DNA of 64,000 nt. Origin: Apostichopus japonicus (Eukaryota; Echinodermata; Holothuroidea; Aspidochirotida; Stichopodidae). The notes under the pieces are model-generated. The model ran no database searches and was not told where the DNA came from. It saw nothing but the letters and a program-made list of their open reading frames with translations. The translations under genes and the position numbers were made by a program. The stretch covers positions 10,474,499 through 10,538,498 of the forward strand of contig NC_092565.1 of assembly GCF_037975245.1 (NCBI RefSeq). The letters run 5' to 3'. Shown here piece after piece: positions 37,758 through 49,900 of the stretch. Numbering within the stretch: position 1 is the first letter of the stretch; each line of letters opens with the position of its first letter.

Positions 37758-38650
37758 AGGATAATCCAGAGTAAAATATGACTTATGAAAAAGGAACATA
37801 CTCGAAGCCTCTGGATGAAATTTACAAGCAATACTCAGTATTCTTGAGATATTGAGGATTGAGTTTGTCCCAGTTTAACACTAACCGAACTTGAAAACAA
37901 CAGGGTTCATGCCATAGTCGCACAATGACTAATATATTTTGCTTTACTTTAATTTATTTTTCACTTGTGAAGTTATAGCAATACTATCATTTCTGATATT
38001 GTTTTCACACTAATTTGCATCCCAAGTTTGAAGTAGAAAACTAAAGGGAAATTTGAAACAAAATCACACGCTTCTGTGTGACGTCACACATGTATATGTT
38101 CGCTTTCATGTTCATGTCTACTGCCAGATGTAAGTTATCACGGTAGGCTATATTATTTTTGCTACAGTTAGTTTTATACGATATAGACCTATACACGACC
38201 ACTAAAAGGAAGGAGTAAAGTATAGGCTTTCTCATTACTTTAGTCCCCAAGAACCTGCAAAAAGGTGGGTGAAATAAGGCGTTAACCTTAAAGACCTGCA
38301 AAAGTATAAATATAAACACCATTAGACCTTATACATCTAATTCATTGGGGAATTCAAAAAAAATACGGTATTAGACTAAACCGTTCATTACCCGATTACT
38401 ATAGGAAGAGTAAAATGACTTATTCCATCATTCGACAAGGCAATCCCGGTGAAGCTATTGTCACGTTCATAGGGGAATCATGGCACCATGAATCCACCCC
38501 AAGTTGATGTCACAGCTCTATCTATAAAGGGACATCATATTACTCATCCCCCATATAGGTCACAATAGACGGATTTCATGTTAGCTGTTACAGACTCACT
38601 GGGTTTACTTGTGAAGTAGCCTGCAATAAAATAAAGTAGTAGTAATTAAA
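37758..38650. other. no gene seen
   Basis: AT-rich flank between repeats and the candidate promoter; frames at 37583-38322 on the minus strand are not credible. Confidence 0.4.
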
Positions 38651-38659
38651 ACGGGACAT

Positions 38660-38841
38660 GTGATTGGTTGGATTACAACCAGGTCACAAAATATATAGAG
38701 GTTTTACACTCTTTGATGAGGATGACACAGTTTGAACAAGGGTTATCAGGAAAGAGATAACAAGTCTGAGGAGAAACAGATATTGAATTATTTTTGTTAT
38801 CGAGGAGAAAACAACGATTGGTTGCAGCACAAAGCAGTCAG
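38660..38841 (+). promoter_or_regulatory. candidate promoter and first noncoding exon of the LDLa gene
   Basis: 'gattggttgg' (inverted CCAAT) at about 38662 and a TATA-like 'aaatatatagagg' at about 38688 are followed, at a suitable distance, by sequence ending in GCAGTCAG|GTAAGATT, a strong donor at 38842. An ATG within this exon opens only a very short frame. The link to the downstream LDLa exons is inferred from strand and order. Confidence 0.4.
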
Positions 38842-39064
38842 GTAAGATTAACAAAAAACAATCACTAGAACCGTCATTTAATCAAGTAAGTGTTTCTATA
38901 TATGGTAAAGTAAGTGTTCATATATATGGTATTATGCATTTAAAGGCTCCGTTAAACCAGTTAGCGGTTGACGTTAATTGACGGGAATTCTCAAATTTAT
39001 ACCAGCCAATTGCGTCTGAAGTTAAATATTATCCTTTCATTTTGCTTTCTGACATCGCTACAAG

Positions 39065-39240
39065 GCAAGATTGGGGTAATCGTATTCAGTAACCGATATC
39101 GATGACTATCGGTTATATTGTTTTGAAGTAATCGTATAATCGATTACTTTTGATCAAAACGAAAAGTCAGTCGTAAAGTTGATTATTTTTAGCAAAGCAA
39201 TCGTAATCACGTTACGATTACAACTGATTTATCAATCAAT
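39065..39240. repeat. TAATCG-rich block, possible transposon end
   Basis: Repeated taatcg / cgatta phrases ('gtaatcgta', 'ataatcgattac', 'gcaatcgtaatc') in both orientations, as seen at the ends of some hAT elements. No paired terminus was found. Confidence 0.3.
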
Positions 39241-39309
39241 AATTAATAACATAATATAGAAGTGAAGAAGACTTCAATGACACCCAGGGACATATGGCAA
39301 GCCATTTTA

Positions 39310-39447
39310 ACATTTACCCCCTTAAGATTACTTAAGTGAAATACGTTCTACTTAAGTGAAATTTAATTCCACTTAATTAAGTGAAATTGTATGTCACTTG
39401 AGTAGAATTGAAGTTTACTTAAGTAGAATTGTATTCTACTTTTCTTC
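39310..39447. repeat. 'acttaagtgaaatt' short tandem repeat
   Basis: The palindromic core cttaagt followed by g/a-gaaatt recurs about six times at roughly 22-28 bp intervals. Confidence 0.65.
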
Positions 39448-39515
39448 AGCTTCCTATATAGGCCTATTCCCCTGTGCCCTGACGTTGTTTTCACTGTTTT
39501 ACATTCATTTCACAG

Positions 39516-41176
39516 AAAATGAAGTCATTTCTGTTTCTCATAATCGTGTCCTGTGTGTCTATATTTTCATATATACTCCCCCTCCCCCCACCCCACGCTC
39601 CACAAGGCTTCACCCAAGTGACTCACCTCATTGAGGTGCTTTTGAGCTATTCATCTTAATATTCCACCAGTACGTAACTGTTGTATGCCGCTCGGCTCAT
39701 TACTACCCCCCCCCCCCCCACCATCACACACATGAAGTAGAAAAGAAAAAAAAAGAAGATGAAAAGAGACATTATAATATACTTTTATAGAGTGAATATT
39801 AATAGTGAATATTAATATAGCTAAATAAAAGAAGAATGTCTTTATGTTTTGGCATGTGGTTGTATTTTTTCTTAGTTCATTTCTGGATTTCCCCCTGTAT
39901 TAATTACTATTTTTATTGTTATTATTATTATTATTATTGTTGTTTTTATTATTATTATTATTTATTCCCCGACAGCTGCACTTTTTTCGTGCGAGACGTA
40001 CAAAGCCTGGGGTGCTAGCACGTTCGACTGTAAATTCACAAATCAATGTTTTCCCGCCAAATATGAATGCGATGCTATTATTGACTGTCTGGATAATTCT
40101 GATGAGGATCACTGCGCACATGCATGATGGGAAGGTAAGTTTTAATAATTAACTAAGTTCAAGGCATCGAGGGAGTAAAAGAGTAGTGAGGGGATGAACA
40201 CTCTTAAAAAATTACAACTTTCCAATATTCAACGATTTCCCAATGCGGAGAACTTAATCGCTGTTCTTCCGGGTTTTGCTCCTCTTTCTGTAAACAACTG
40301 CAGTTATGGAACAATGTGAGCGCGGGATTAAAACACGAGTATATATTACTGTGCGTTCCGAGGCAGAAAAAGATGATTGCTTCGAGAGACTGTAATGTTC
40401 AAAGGGTAGATAAGACCTCTCCCATCCACATAAGTGAACTGGGCACGGCGGTATTTAAAGATAAAAGTTCTCCTCCAGCAGCCGGAGCATACCAATTATT
40501 GTTTATGTATGTCTATACCTTTAAAATGAGCGATTAACGAACCTCATTTAGACAACACCCCACCGTCTTCTACATACCCACCCGCTGGGGCGCAACCAAC
40601 ATTTTTTTGTACCAGTGGGGGCGTACCAAGATGTTATGCGGTTGAGAGGAGGGGCCGGTCTATGGTGGAAGGCCGGCTACCCTTCCCTTTAAAAGGCAAT
40701 TTCCCAATAACAAGTTCCTGGAGCATATTTGCCCTATATGTACCAGGTTCACTAGTGTAGGAGAGGAGCAACGAGAGGGGTAGTGAGGGAGGGAGGAAGT
40801 GGGATCAGGGTAAAGTACTGAGGGGTAGGGGGAGGGGCGTGTAACGATGAGAAGATCGGGAAAGTCTTTTCGACCTCTCCCCGCATCTACTTTCAGACGT
40901 GACAAGACACACGACTACATTACGTCTCCGACAAGATGTGTTTGTTTTTCTTTAATTTTACATCTTTTTTTCTTCTTCTTTTGTACAGAGAACTGTATCA
41001 AGGACTTTCAGGATAAGTTTATAAAGAACGGTGAGCCTTTATCGATGTATAAATGTGGTAATGGCCAGTGTGTTTTAGGCTGCGCACGATGCGATGGAGA
41101 ACACGATTGTGTGGATTACACCGATGAGAACGGCTGCTCTGCGGAAGAGATCCTGAAACCTCCTCTTTGTAACTAA
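39516..41176 (+). CDS. small secreted LDLa-domain protein, possibly broken (3 exons)
   Basis: Two LDL-receptor class A modules are clear. Exon 39976-40134 encodes a first module (CETYKAWGASTFDC then NQCFPAKYECDAIIDCLDN and SDEDHC). Exon 40989-41176 encodes a second (NCIKDF, then YKCGNGQCVLGCARCDGEHD, CVDYTDENGC) and ends at TAA. Both have the Cys pattern and acidic Ca-binding segment. The first exon is a symmetrical phase 1-1 exon, as is usual for this module, and the phases join correctly. However, the frame of the first exon has TGA at 40125-40127, seven nucleotides before the donor, so as read the protein would stop after module one. Upstream, acceptor TTTCACAG at 39515 precedes ATG AAG TCA..., giving a hydrophobic MKSFLFLIIVSCVSIFS start like a signal peptide. 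A phase-1 donor at 39553 would join it to the first module but is weak. The modules are near certain; the gene model and whether it is alive are not. Confidence 0.6.
40135..40988 (+). other. intron between the two LDLa exons
   Basis: Begins GTAAGT and ends in a T/C tract plus TGTACAG. Contains an unrelated 73-codon frame (40316-40537) and a G-rich purine stretch at 40745-40845. Confidence 0.65.
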
Positions 41177-43570
41177 ACTATATAGTTACCGACGAGCTTC
41201 CTCTATACAGGGAGTTGTTTCCATAACAACGAGCTCCCTCTATCTATCTATCTACAGTGTCTTGACAGCGGACTTTAGAAATGGAGAAAAAATTCTCTCA
41301 ACCAACGTCACCTACAATTATCGTCGAATTTTGCAACTGTACATGCTGAATACATATATATATATTAGTAGTTGTTTTAAATTACGGTTGCGATGTAAAA
41401 AAAATCGCCATGGTGAGTCAGTCTTTTCAATCTTGTTTAGTTCAATTCTGTTTGTCAGTGATTAATTTACATTCTTTATTGCATTTCTTTCTCTCACTAA
41501 GATTTTATCCCGATATTTACAAACCATTTAAATTTACGTGAAAATGTATTTCTAAAACTCAGACTTTGACGTAAGATTATTTGAGTAAATTCATTTTGCA
41601 GACAATTTATGCCTGAATAGATATGAATATTCATGACAACGGACTGATCAGTATATACAGTTTTGGAAGTTTCGTCTTTATCATACACACGGTAATGCAA
41701 TCAAACACGAGTCGTCCGCGCAAAGGTGGGCCTAGATTCTCATTTCTCACGGACTAGTTTTCGTCGACCTCCAATTTGCTCCTCCCTGCCCCCCCCCCCC
41801 TTTCAAACCCTTCTTCTCTGCCATGTTGATCCGTCTGAAAAAAAATCACCACAGGTATAAACACAAGACATACTGTTATTCTGGGGTGGTCGCAGGCACT
41901 CTATACTTCCTTATACATTTTTATGACAATGTTCAACTTGACAATTTTTTGTTGTAGATATCATGTGGGAACTGCATCTTAGAAATAATGTTTTTTTTTT
42001 GGTAACACAAATATTCATATGCACGAGATAATATCTCCTATAATCATATAAATATACATAATATCCATGTGTATTTAATTGTTTATTTATTTTTGGCAAT
42101 TGTTTGAAAATAAATAATCAAAGAAAACAACATCCACACAGAAACCTCTTTTTTTTTAATTCATTATTTATTTTGTATTGCCTATTGATCCTCATCAGGA
42201 TGAACAGCTCCCTCTATTGAGAGTTAATAAAATATTTTACATAATTTATTGAGCAATATGGTTGTCATTATATCCATATGTAATTAAATTTAAGACCAAA
42301 AAAAAAAAATTGGAAAAGTGATAATTTTAATACCATATATGAGGAAATACAAGGAATTTTACATTATTTACATTTTCATGACCATATAATTGTGTTCTTC
42401 TTCCATATTATCTTCCCTTTTGTATGGTTTTAGAATTTATACATACATACAAGATTGTTCACTGACACTTATAGTACTGCATACATTAAGACTGAATTCG
42501 TAACTTTTGCCCTAAATAAAAATTAATAAACAGGGTGTAATTCCGTAAAATGAGAAATGGAATCGAGAAAAAATAGACATGGACCAAAAACCAAGTAGCA
42601 GCAATCCGTTATAACCACAACCCTAACTGATACCTTACTCTGCAATCTCTGTTATTACTATTCATGTAGTAAGTAATCACACAATCACTTCAATCTACAT
42701 TTCTTCTGTGATGAGGGTCATCTAAACCCTGATTCATATAGCGATAAACCTAATTCTGCCTGATGAATTAGCATTAAGGGTCATGTCAACCTTAATTGTG
42801 TTGTACCATGCACAGGACAGGACCTGTTAGATTCTTTTCTCTCTTCAATTCAGCTATCTTAGCTTTGATTATATCAAACCAAAAAATAAATAATCCCATA
42901 GATTGGCCTATTAATTCTGGAAGATACAACCAAAACTAATAACATGGAATTTGGCGAGCCGGCGACAGTGTAAAACAGACTGCAATCATAAGACTAACAT
43001 GGTTTCTGGATTGGTGTCTATAGTGTATGTGATATTAAAAGAAAAAAGAAGAGCTTACATAATGATGAATAGAAGAGACTAGAAACCAATCGTCGTACTC
43101 CGAAATTTCATCCATTTTAAATGAAAATATATCAAATACTAAAGAAGAATAAAGGGAAAACATAACCATGTTGTAAGAGAGATCTCCAGTTTGTTGGCCA
43201 ATCACTGATGAAGATGAGGCTTTTCAAACATATTTTATAACTCTCAGAGAGACTCTGGCATATTTTTAATGGAAAACCAGGGATCAAACGAACAATTAAT
43301 TCATATATGAATGCATGAAAAATTGAGGTAACGTTACAATCAATGAATAAACAATATATATGGCAAATGGACAACAAAAGATGGGGGGGGGGGGTGAGGT
43401 GGGGTGGGTTCCTCATGCTGCTTTATAAACTCACAAATAATGGTGTACATTTATTTCCCCCAAAGTTATTCACAAACATAAACTGTGTCATCATCACATA
43501 CTGGCCAAATGATACCTATAACTCAAGACTTTTTATGTCTTTTCTTTTTATTGCAAAAGAACAAAGAAAC
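41177..43570. other. 3' flank of LDLa gene, no other gene seen
   Basis: AT-rich with several AATAAA motifs on plus (for example near 42227 and 42515), any of which could serve the LDLa gene. A C run lies at 41791-41800 and a G run at 43383-43393. Open frames in this stretch are not credible. Confidence 0.4.
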
Positions 43571-43577
43571 GTTTAGC

Positions 43578-43665
43578 AGAGATTGGAATCAGTGTGCTCT
43601 ACCAACTGAACTATCCAGGCCTTTAGTTGATGGTGATCCCTATATATATGCCATTTATTTGTGGT
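43578..43665 (-). mobile_element. tRNA-like SINE head fragment
   Basis: Read on the minus strand, 'ggatagttcagttggtagag' + 'cacactgattccaatc' matches the 5' half of a tRNA (A box), but no B box or clover-leaf 3' half follows, so it is not a tRNA gene. Confidence 0.5.
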
Positions 43666-43746
43666 GGGTGCACTCAGTAGCCACAGTATCTTCTATACCA
43701 GATAACCAGGGATCATGCCCATAGTTTCATTCGCTACAGAGAATAT

Positions 43747-43752
43747 ATATAT

Positions 43753-43822
<70 letters not shown>

Positions 43823-43823
43823 G
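43747..43823. repeat. (TA)n microsatellite, about 75 bp
   Basis: TA repeat with one A insertion near the left and TG near the right edge. It lies between the two tRNA-like SINE fragments. Confidence 0.95.
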
Positions 43824-43849
43824 TAAATTGTCTTGTACTTCATCATATT

Positions 43850-43930
43850 GTTAGCTCAGGTGGTGGAACCAAGACATCTAATGCTTAACCGATTCAAATC
43901 CCAGTCTAGCCAATAATGTCTGTGCTCTTT
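43850..43930 (+). mobile_element. tRNA-derived SINE head fragment
   Basis: A box-like 'gttagctcaggtgg' and B box-like 'cgattcaaatccc' lie about 35 bp apart. The stems do not close into a tRNA, so this is a SINE head; its body is not defined. Confidence 0.5.
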
Positions 43931-44895
43931 TCATGGTAATAGCTTCCAAGTCAGTATTATGTTTTGAAAATAGCTTTATACTAGAGAAATTTTGATATTA
44001 AAAACTCAAAACCGTGAACTGAAATGTAATCTCTGTCCAGAACGGCTTTTCATCACATTTAGGGAGAAATATACTGGATATAAAGAGGGATTAAGAACAA
44101 AAATTTTGTTTTTAGGAAGAAGACTAATGAAAACTGTGGGAAAAAAGAAGTATAAGAGAAATTATGCATGAAGCAAAATCCATAGCTTCCATAAAGTTAT
44201 CAAAAGTTCTTAGAACTGAAATTTTCTTGAATTGAAAGGAATACAGCTACATTTATTGTAAATTCTTGAAGTTTTGATTCTGAAAATACAAATTTGTTTG
44301 CAATGATTTGTAAATTGAAATATATATATACAATTTCACATAATCTGTTATCCTTTTCAATGCACAAAGTGAAAGCTTATCTAAGATATTTTTCTCGTTT
44401 GTTGGAATATTGAAGACATCTTTTTACAGTGCCATATGATGTAATAAAAATTTATCCATGTCCGAGACGTCTCACAAAAACACACTAGCTAGTGTACTAA
44501 TCAACATCTCATGAGAAGATATTACCCAAGATTCTAACGTTGAACACAAGTGTGCATTAATAGAGAACTGGCTATATTATTCCGTCCTGCACATGTTGAC
44601 CATTGACCAGTTTTATCATAGATGGACACCTTAAAACTAAAGGGATCCTAATCTCAACCTGGCCAAGGACAGTACAAGACATATGAACAGTATTAATGAA
44701 CACAAAGGTTTCACACAGTCTTATCAATACTGGACCAACATTGGATGTAGAAAATATATTGCTATATACATGAATTATATGGCAGATCAATGTGTTATAA
44801 AAAGAAGCAGTGCTCAAACCGCCCAGCCACCTCCATAAACGTCCATCTATTCCCATGTCATGGTCCATCAACTAATGAGAGAACTCTCTTTCCCA
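43931..44895. other. no gene seen
   Basis: AT-rich. A minus-strand 99-codon frame at 44572-44871 has no recognisable motif or splice context. Confidence 0.4.
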
Positions 44896-44909
44896 TGTAA
44901 AATGTAGTG

Positions 44910-46208
44910 ATCTCAGATTAACAGATCAGAACAGATTAATCATGATCATCAAAAGATTTACAGATCAGAGGTAATGCCAACTACACACATCTCAGATTAT
45001 TAGATCAGAGGTATGGATATCATCACACATCTCAGATTAACAGATCAGAGGTAATGACATCACTCATCTCAAATTATCAGATCAATGACAACTACACACA
45101 TCTCAGATTAATGGATCAGCGGTAATGACATCCTCACAAATATCAGATTAACAGATCAGAGGTTATGATATCATCACATATCTCAGATTAACAGATCAGA
45201 GGTAATGACAACTACCCACATCTCAGATTAACAGATCAGAGGTTATGATATCATCACACATCTCAGATTAACAGATTAGAGGTGATGATGTCATCACACA
45301 TCTCAGATTAACAAACCAGAGATAACATCTGATATCACCACACATCTCAGATAATGGATCAGAGGTAATGACATCCTCACACATCTCAGATTAACAGATT
45401 AGAGGTAATGACAGCTACACATACCTCAGATTAACGGATCAGAGTTAATGACATCCTCACACATATCAGATTAATGGATCAGAGTTAATGACATCCTCAC
45501 ACATATCAGATTAACAGATCAGAGGTAATGACATCATCACACATCTCAGATTAACAGATTAGAGGTAATGACAGCTACACATACCTCAGATTAACGGATC
45601 AGAGGTAATGACAGCTACACATACCTCAGATTAACGGATCAGAGGTAATGACATCCTCACACATATCAGATTAACAGATCAGAGGTTATGACATCCTCAC
45701 ACATATCAGATTAACAGATCAGAGGTTATGATATCATCACATATCTCAGATTAACAGATCAGAGGTAATGACAAGTACCCACATCTCAGATTAACAGATC
45801 AGAGGTTATGATATCATCACACATCTCAGATTAACAGATTAGAGGTAATGATGTCATCACACATCTCAGATTAACAAACCAGAGATAACATCTGATATCA
45901 CCACACATCTCAGATAATGGATCAGAGGTAATGACATCCTCACACATCTCAGATTAACGGATCAGAGGTAATGACAGCTACACATACCTCAGATTAACGG
46001 ATCAGAGGTAATGACATCCTCACACATCTCAGATTAACAGATCAGAGTTAATGACATCCTCACACATATCAGATTAACAGATCAGAGGTTATGATATCAT
46101 CACACATCTCAGATTAACAGATCAGAGTTAATGACATCCTCACACATATCAGATTAACAGATCAGAGTTAATGACATCCTCATACATCTCAGATTAACTG
46201 AACAGAGG
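44910..46208 (+). repeat. satellite of 40-bp units, about 32 copies
   Basis: Unit 'cacatctcagattaacagat' + 'cagaggtaatgacatcatca'. Variants alternate between gaggtaatgaca, gaggttatgatatca and gagttaatgacatcc types. A rarer variant with 'acaaaccagagataacatct' occurs twice (45311 and 45874) within a longer duplicated segment. The array begins about 760 bp beyond the stop codon of the TBC1D gene and has no long open frame. Confidence 0.95.
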
Positions 46209-46972
46209 TTATATTTCTAAACCTCATGTTAAGAGGTTATGAAATAGTTGCTATCACATTACATAGATACCCTGTTTAAACTGCACACCCACATTATCTC
46301 CAAAAAAACAAAAACAAAATATAAAAGGAAACATCTTAATGCTTTAAATGTTGGTTTAAATTGATCTGTTTCAATATTTTGTTAAATATGAATGTGGATT
46401 CTCTGTGTACAGCAATGATTTGGTTAACTAAAGCGCAGTAACTTTAACTTTATTTTAATTCAAGATGACTAATAGTTCACTAATGCTTTTTTTTCCTCAA
46501 TTTCTTTGTCCAATTGAAAGATACCAACTCATATGCTACTTTGTCACTGTCATAAGTTAATATTGCATAATAAAATGAAAGAAAATCGATAACATTTCCC
46601 AAACCTTTGTCCTTTTAAATGATAAGTACCAATGATCAGGGATTGATAATGGAAAGAGTAATTTTAGGGAAGGGGGGGGGGGTAAATAGTAAATACTTTA
46701 TATCTACAAATTTTCACATGATACAATTTATCATCTCCTCGTTCCATTCCCAAAAACTACAGCTCAACTTCTTCATCTGTATTCTGATTCCCTCGATGCA
46801 CGTCATCGAGTAATCTTCTTTATAATCCTTTAAATGGCATTATAAAGCTATTTTGGACCGACCGGCTGTATTCTATAGACACCAGTCTCGTACGATGAAT
46901 CAAGCACAAAGTGAGATACGGTGAACTGTGCTTTCGGTAATGATTACTTCATCCGTTGCGGCTAGAGGGGCG
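46209..46972 (-). other. probable 3' UTR and flank of the TBC1D gene
   Basis: Lies between the TBC1D stop codon and the satellite. AATAAA on the minus strand occurs near 46449-46454, about 520 nt past the stop, and a weaker TATAAA near 46699. A G run lies at 46671-46682. Confidence 0.45.
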
Positions 46973-49900
46973 TCAGCTGTTTGTGGTCAGGGCTTGAGCC
47001 AGATGACCGGCGAGAACCTCCTTAAACCGCTTCTGATTGTGCATGTCGATCTCTTCGATGGACTGGAAGAGATCCTCTGAGCTGAGTTGCGAAGGTAGTT
47101 TGCTGAGAAACTGGGCAATCTGGATAAAGTCCAACTGTAGAAGTACCTCCTCATAGTGTCTTAAAATACCTGTCAAAAGGTGAAACGTAAAAGTTATCTT
47201 ACTTTCAATCCTACAATTTTACCTGCTGATAGTGGCCATAAAAAGTAAAACAAACTTCTATTTTTTTACAATTACTTATCATTTTTGTTGTTGTGGTTAA
47301 CCCGCTTATAGTCTTTCTGAAATGAAATTAAAGTAACGATTCATCGATGCAATCAGATCAGCCGGCTCACAAGATTTATTCCGCTTTCAAGTACCTGCTG
47401 TATGAGAGAGACATTGAAGCCTGTAGGAAATCAGCCGTTCCAGTCTTTGTTACATCCTACTTTCCTGTCGTCGTCACAGAAATGATCACATGATCAAACT
47501 GTCAAAACAAAATCCTCCATCTCACTCTACAGTCGTATTACGACACTGGAGTTAATTATTTTTCATATTTTTTAAATTTTTAAATGAGAATATATATATA
47601 TCAATAAAAAGCCAAAAGTTTAAGTCAAGTAGCATTTTGGAGAAGGTCGCCATCTACTTACCGAGAGCTGTCCTGAAGAGGAATTCTTCGCCGTCTCTGA
47701 AGAAGACGTCTAAGATTACGCAAGCTACGTCCAATGGCATGGATTTAATGTACAACGTGTACATCCTACAGATTGACAATCAAATATCACATAAATGATT
47801 AGGTCATAGGCTGGTAAAGTTATTTTCAAAAAGACATGTTTAATACATGAAGGCAAATAACAAAGTGGAGTGTTAGCTGTTAGCTGTGGAGTGTTAGTGT
47901 TAAAAGAGTTAGCTCAGTGGTTAACGCCGGTGCCTTCCAATCATAAGGTTCTGAGTTCGAGTCACTCCAAGATTAATGTATGTCGTCCAGTAATAGAATT
48001 GTTGACAATTAACAATTCATAATCAAGGACATTAAATATGAATGTAAGAGACTGACTTTGGTCAGCTTGCCGCTTTGATAAGCCAATGAGGCTTCTTCGC
48101 GAGTTCCTGCTTGCAGGAGGATCTAAAATACATACATCAGGTATCGCACTGCAAGAGAGCGATGTGAAAAATGGGCAAAATTGCTGTATTCCAAGTTTGG
48201 TATACAGGAACCATAGCATATTGTGAGAGAGAAAATCTCAGAGCCTTCCAAATTAATACACAAAATTTGGACAATTAAGTTATTCCCTATCTTACTCTGG
48301 TAAAAGGTAACACTTACCAATCTATAATGTATATATCTGGAGTTAATTTCTGTTCTTGGAAGTGTTCATAAAGTCTGGGCATGTTTTCTTGAAAGTATTC
48401 TTCATATGTGGCAAAATATGCGTGCATCTGGAAGGAGAAAGTTACACTTGGTCAAAACATACTACATGGAGAATACTAACTAATGCATCTGTATTAATGA
48501 AGTCACTTTAATACTTACAACAGGGATGGTTAATGTGGCTCTCTCCAGCGTTTTCTACAGAGGGCACAAGTAATGCGACCACAAGAAGAGCTCACCAGTG
48601 TGCTAACACCGGATAAAATTGCATACAGACATGCTTGGTGATTAAATAGTTCAAGCTTCCTCTTGAGAAGAGTTTGGCCGTACAAAAAAAATTGCTTTAG
48701 GGAGCAAAAGTTGTTAAGGTGCTTAAAACAATTTTTTTGACTTAAACCATGACACACATGACTACATTTACAAGAGACTGCTCAGGTCCCCATTGATACA
48801 CCTGGATGAAGAGAGGCAAATAAGATCAGATGCCTTAGCAAAGAACACAACAATATGATCCAGCCAGGACTAGAACCTGTGATGTTCTAAGTCCATTGCT
48901 ATATAAACCCCATGACCATCATCCTCTTAAAAATTGTTATCAAATGTTGAGACTTTTGTTGAAACTACTGAAGTTATCGACAGTTAATTGCACCCTTTTT
49001 GTCGGATGAGAAGGGGGAAAAAAAAGGAAACTTTTTCATCCGATGATCAGTGCTCGTAGGACAACAATTGCACACCAGAAAATGCAAATAACTCTACGCT
49101 TCAATTCTACTTACGACTTGCTGGTCCAATCTGAAGAAAGCTAGCTGGCAAGATTTGTTAAGTAGATTTGCAAAGCAGTGGAATGCCTGAGGTGGACTAA
49201 GGTAGAGAAGAAATACGGCAGCGATAAAAGACATCCCCTGTACCTGTGAACGGATGCAGCGAAAGAGAGAGAGAAAAAATAGAGTAGAAGAATAATACCA
49301 AAATCAGTGACGGAGATCCATGTGTATTAGTTAAACCAAGTTCTTGGCTTTGCATTGATCCAACAGCACTAATAGTGACGATATTCAAGATATGAACAAA
49401 TCTTCTTCCATGAGCGAAAGCATAATTCATGATTTACATCACAAACATTCCACCCTCTAAGAGGTAAAGGGAGTACAGAAGATAGATGTTAGACCCTGCT
49501 TAGAGGTTACCTTTTTTCATATGAGTCAATATATTACATTGCTATGGTAACAAAAATGTATATTGCACAGTTTGGATGACATAAATAACGTTAACTTTTC
49601 ACAATTACTACGTGGATAGTACTTCAAATAACTCAACCGAGAGTTTAATCATTGCTGAGATGTAGGTCATGGACCAAATCAGGGTTGCAAACAGACACTA
49701 AACAGTCTACCATCTGTGGGACAGACGTCTCAAAAAGTTTCAGGCCATCCGAGACGGAGTGACCCTACGTGAGTGACGCAAAGAACGTGGATCAAACCCA
49801 CAGGATCGACTACGATCAACGTTGTGTCCTGGTTGCCAAGATACTTACATAACCGACGTCGGGTCTGTAACAAGCATAGGCACCCAAGACGCTGTGTAAA

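Noticed and set aside
43850-43915. Possible tRNA gene
   Set aside because: A- and B-box-like phrases only; no closing acceptor stem.
44910-46208. CRISPR-like array
   Set aside because: 40-bp units are contiguous with no unique spacers, in clearly eukaryotic DNA; it is a satellite.
47903-47970. Possible tRNA gene
   Set aside because: A and B boxes are present, but the acceptor and anticodon stems do not pair and the sequence continues into a SINE body.
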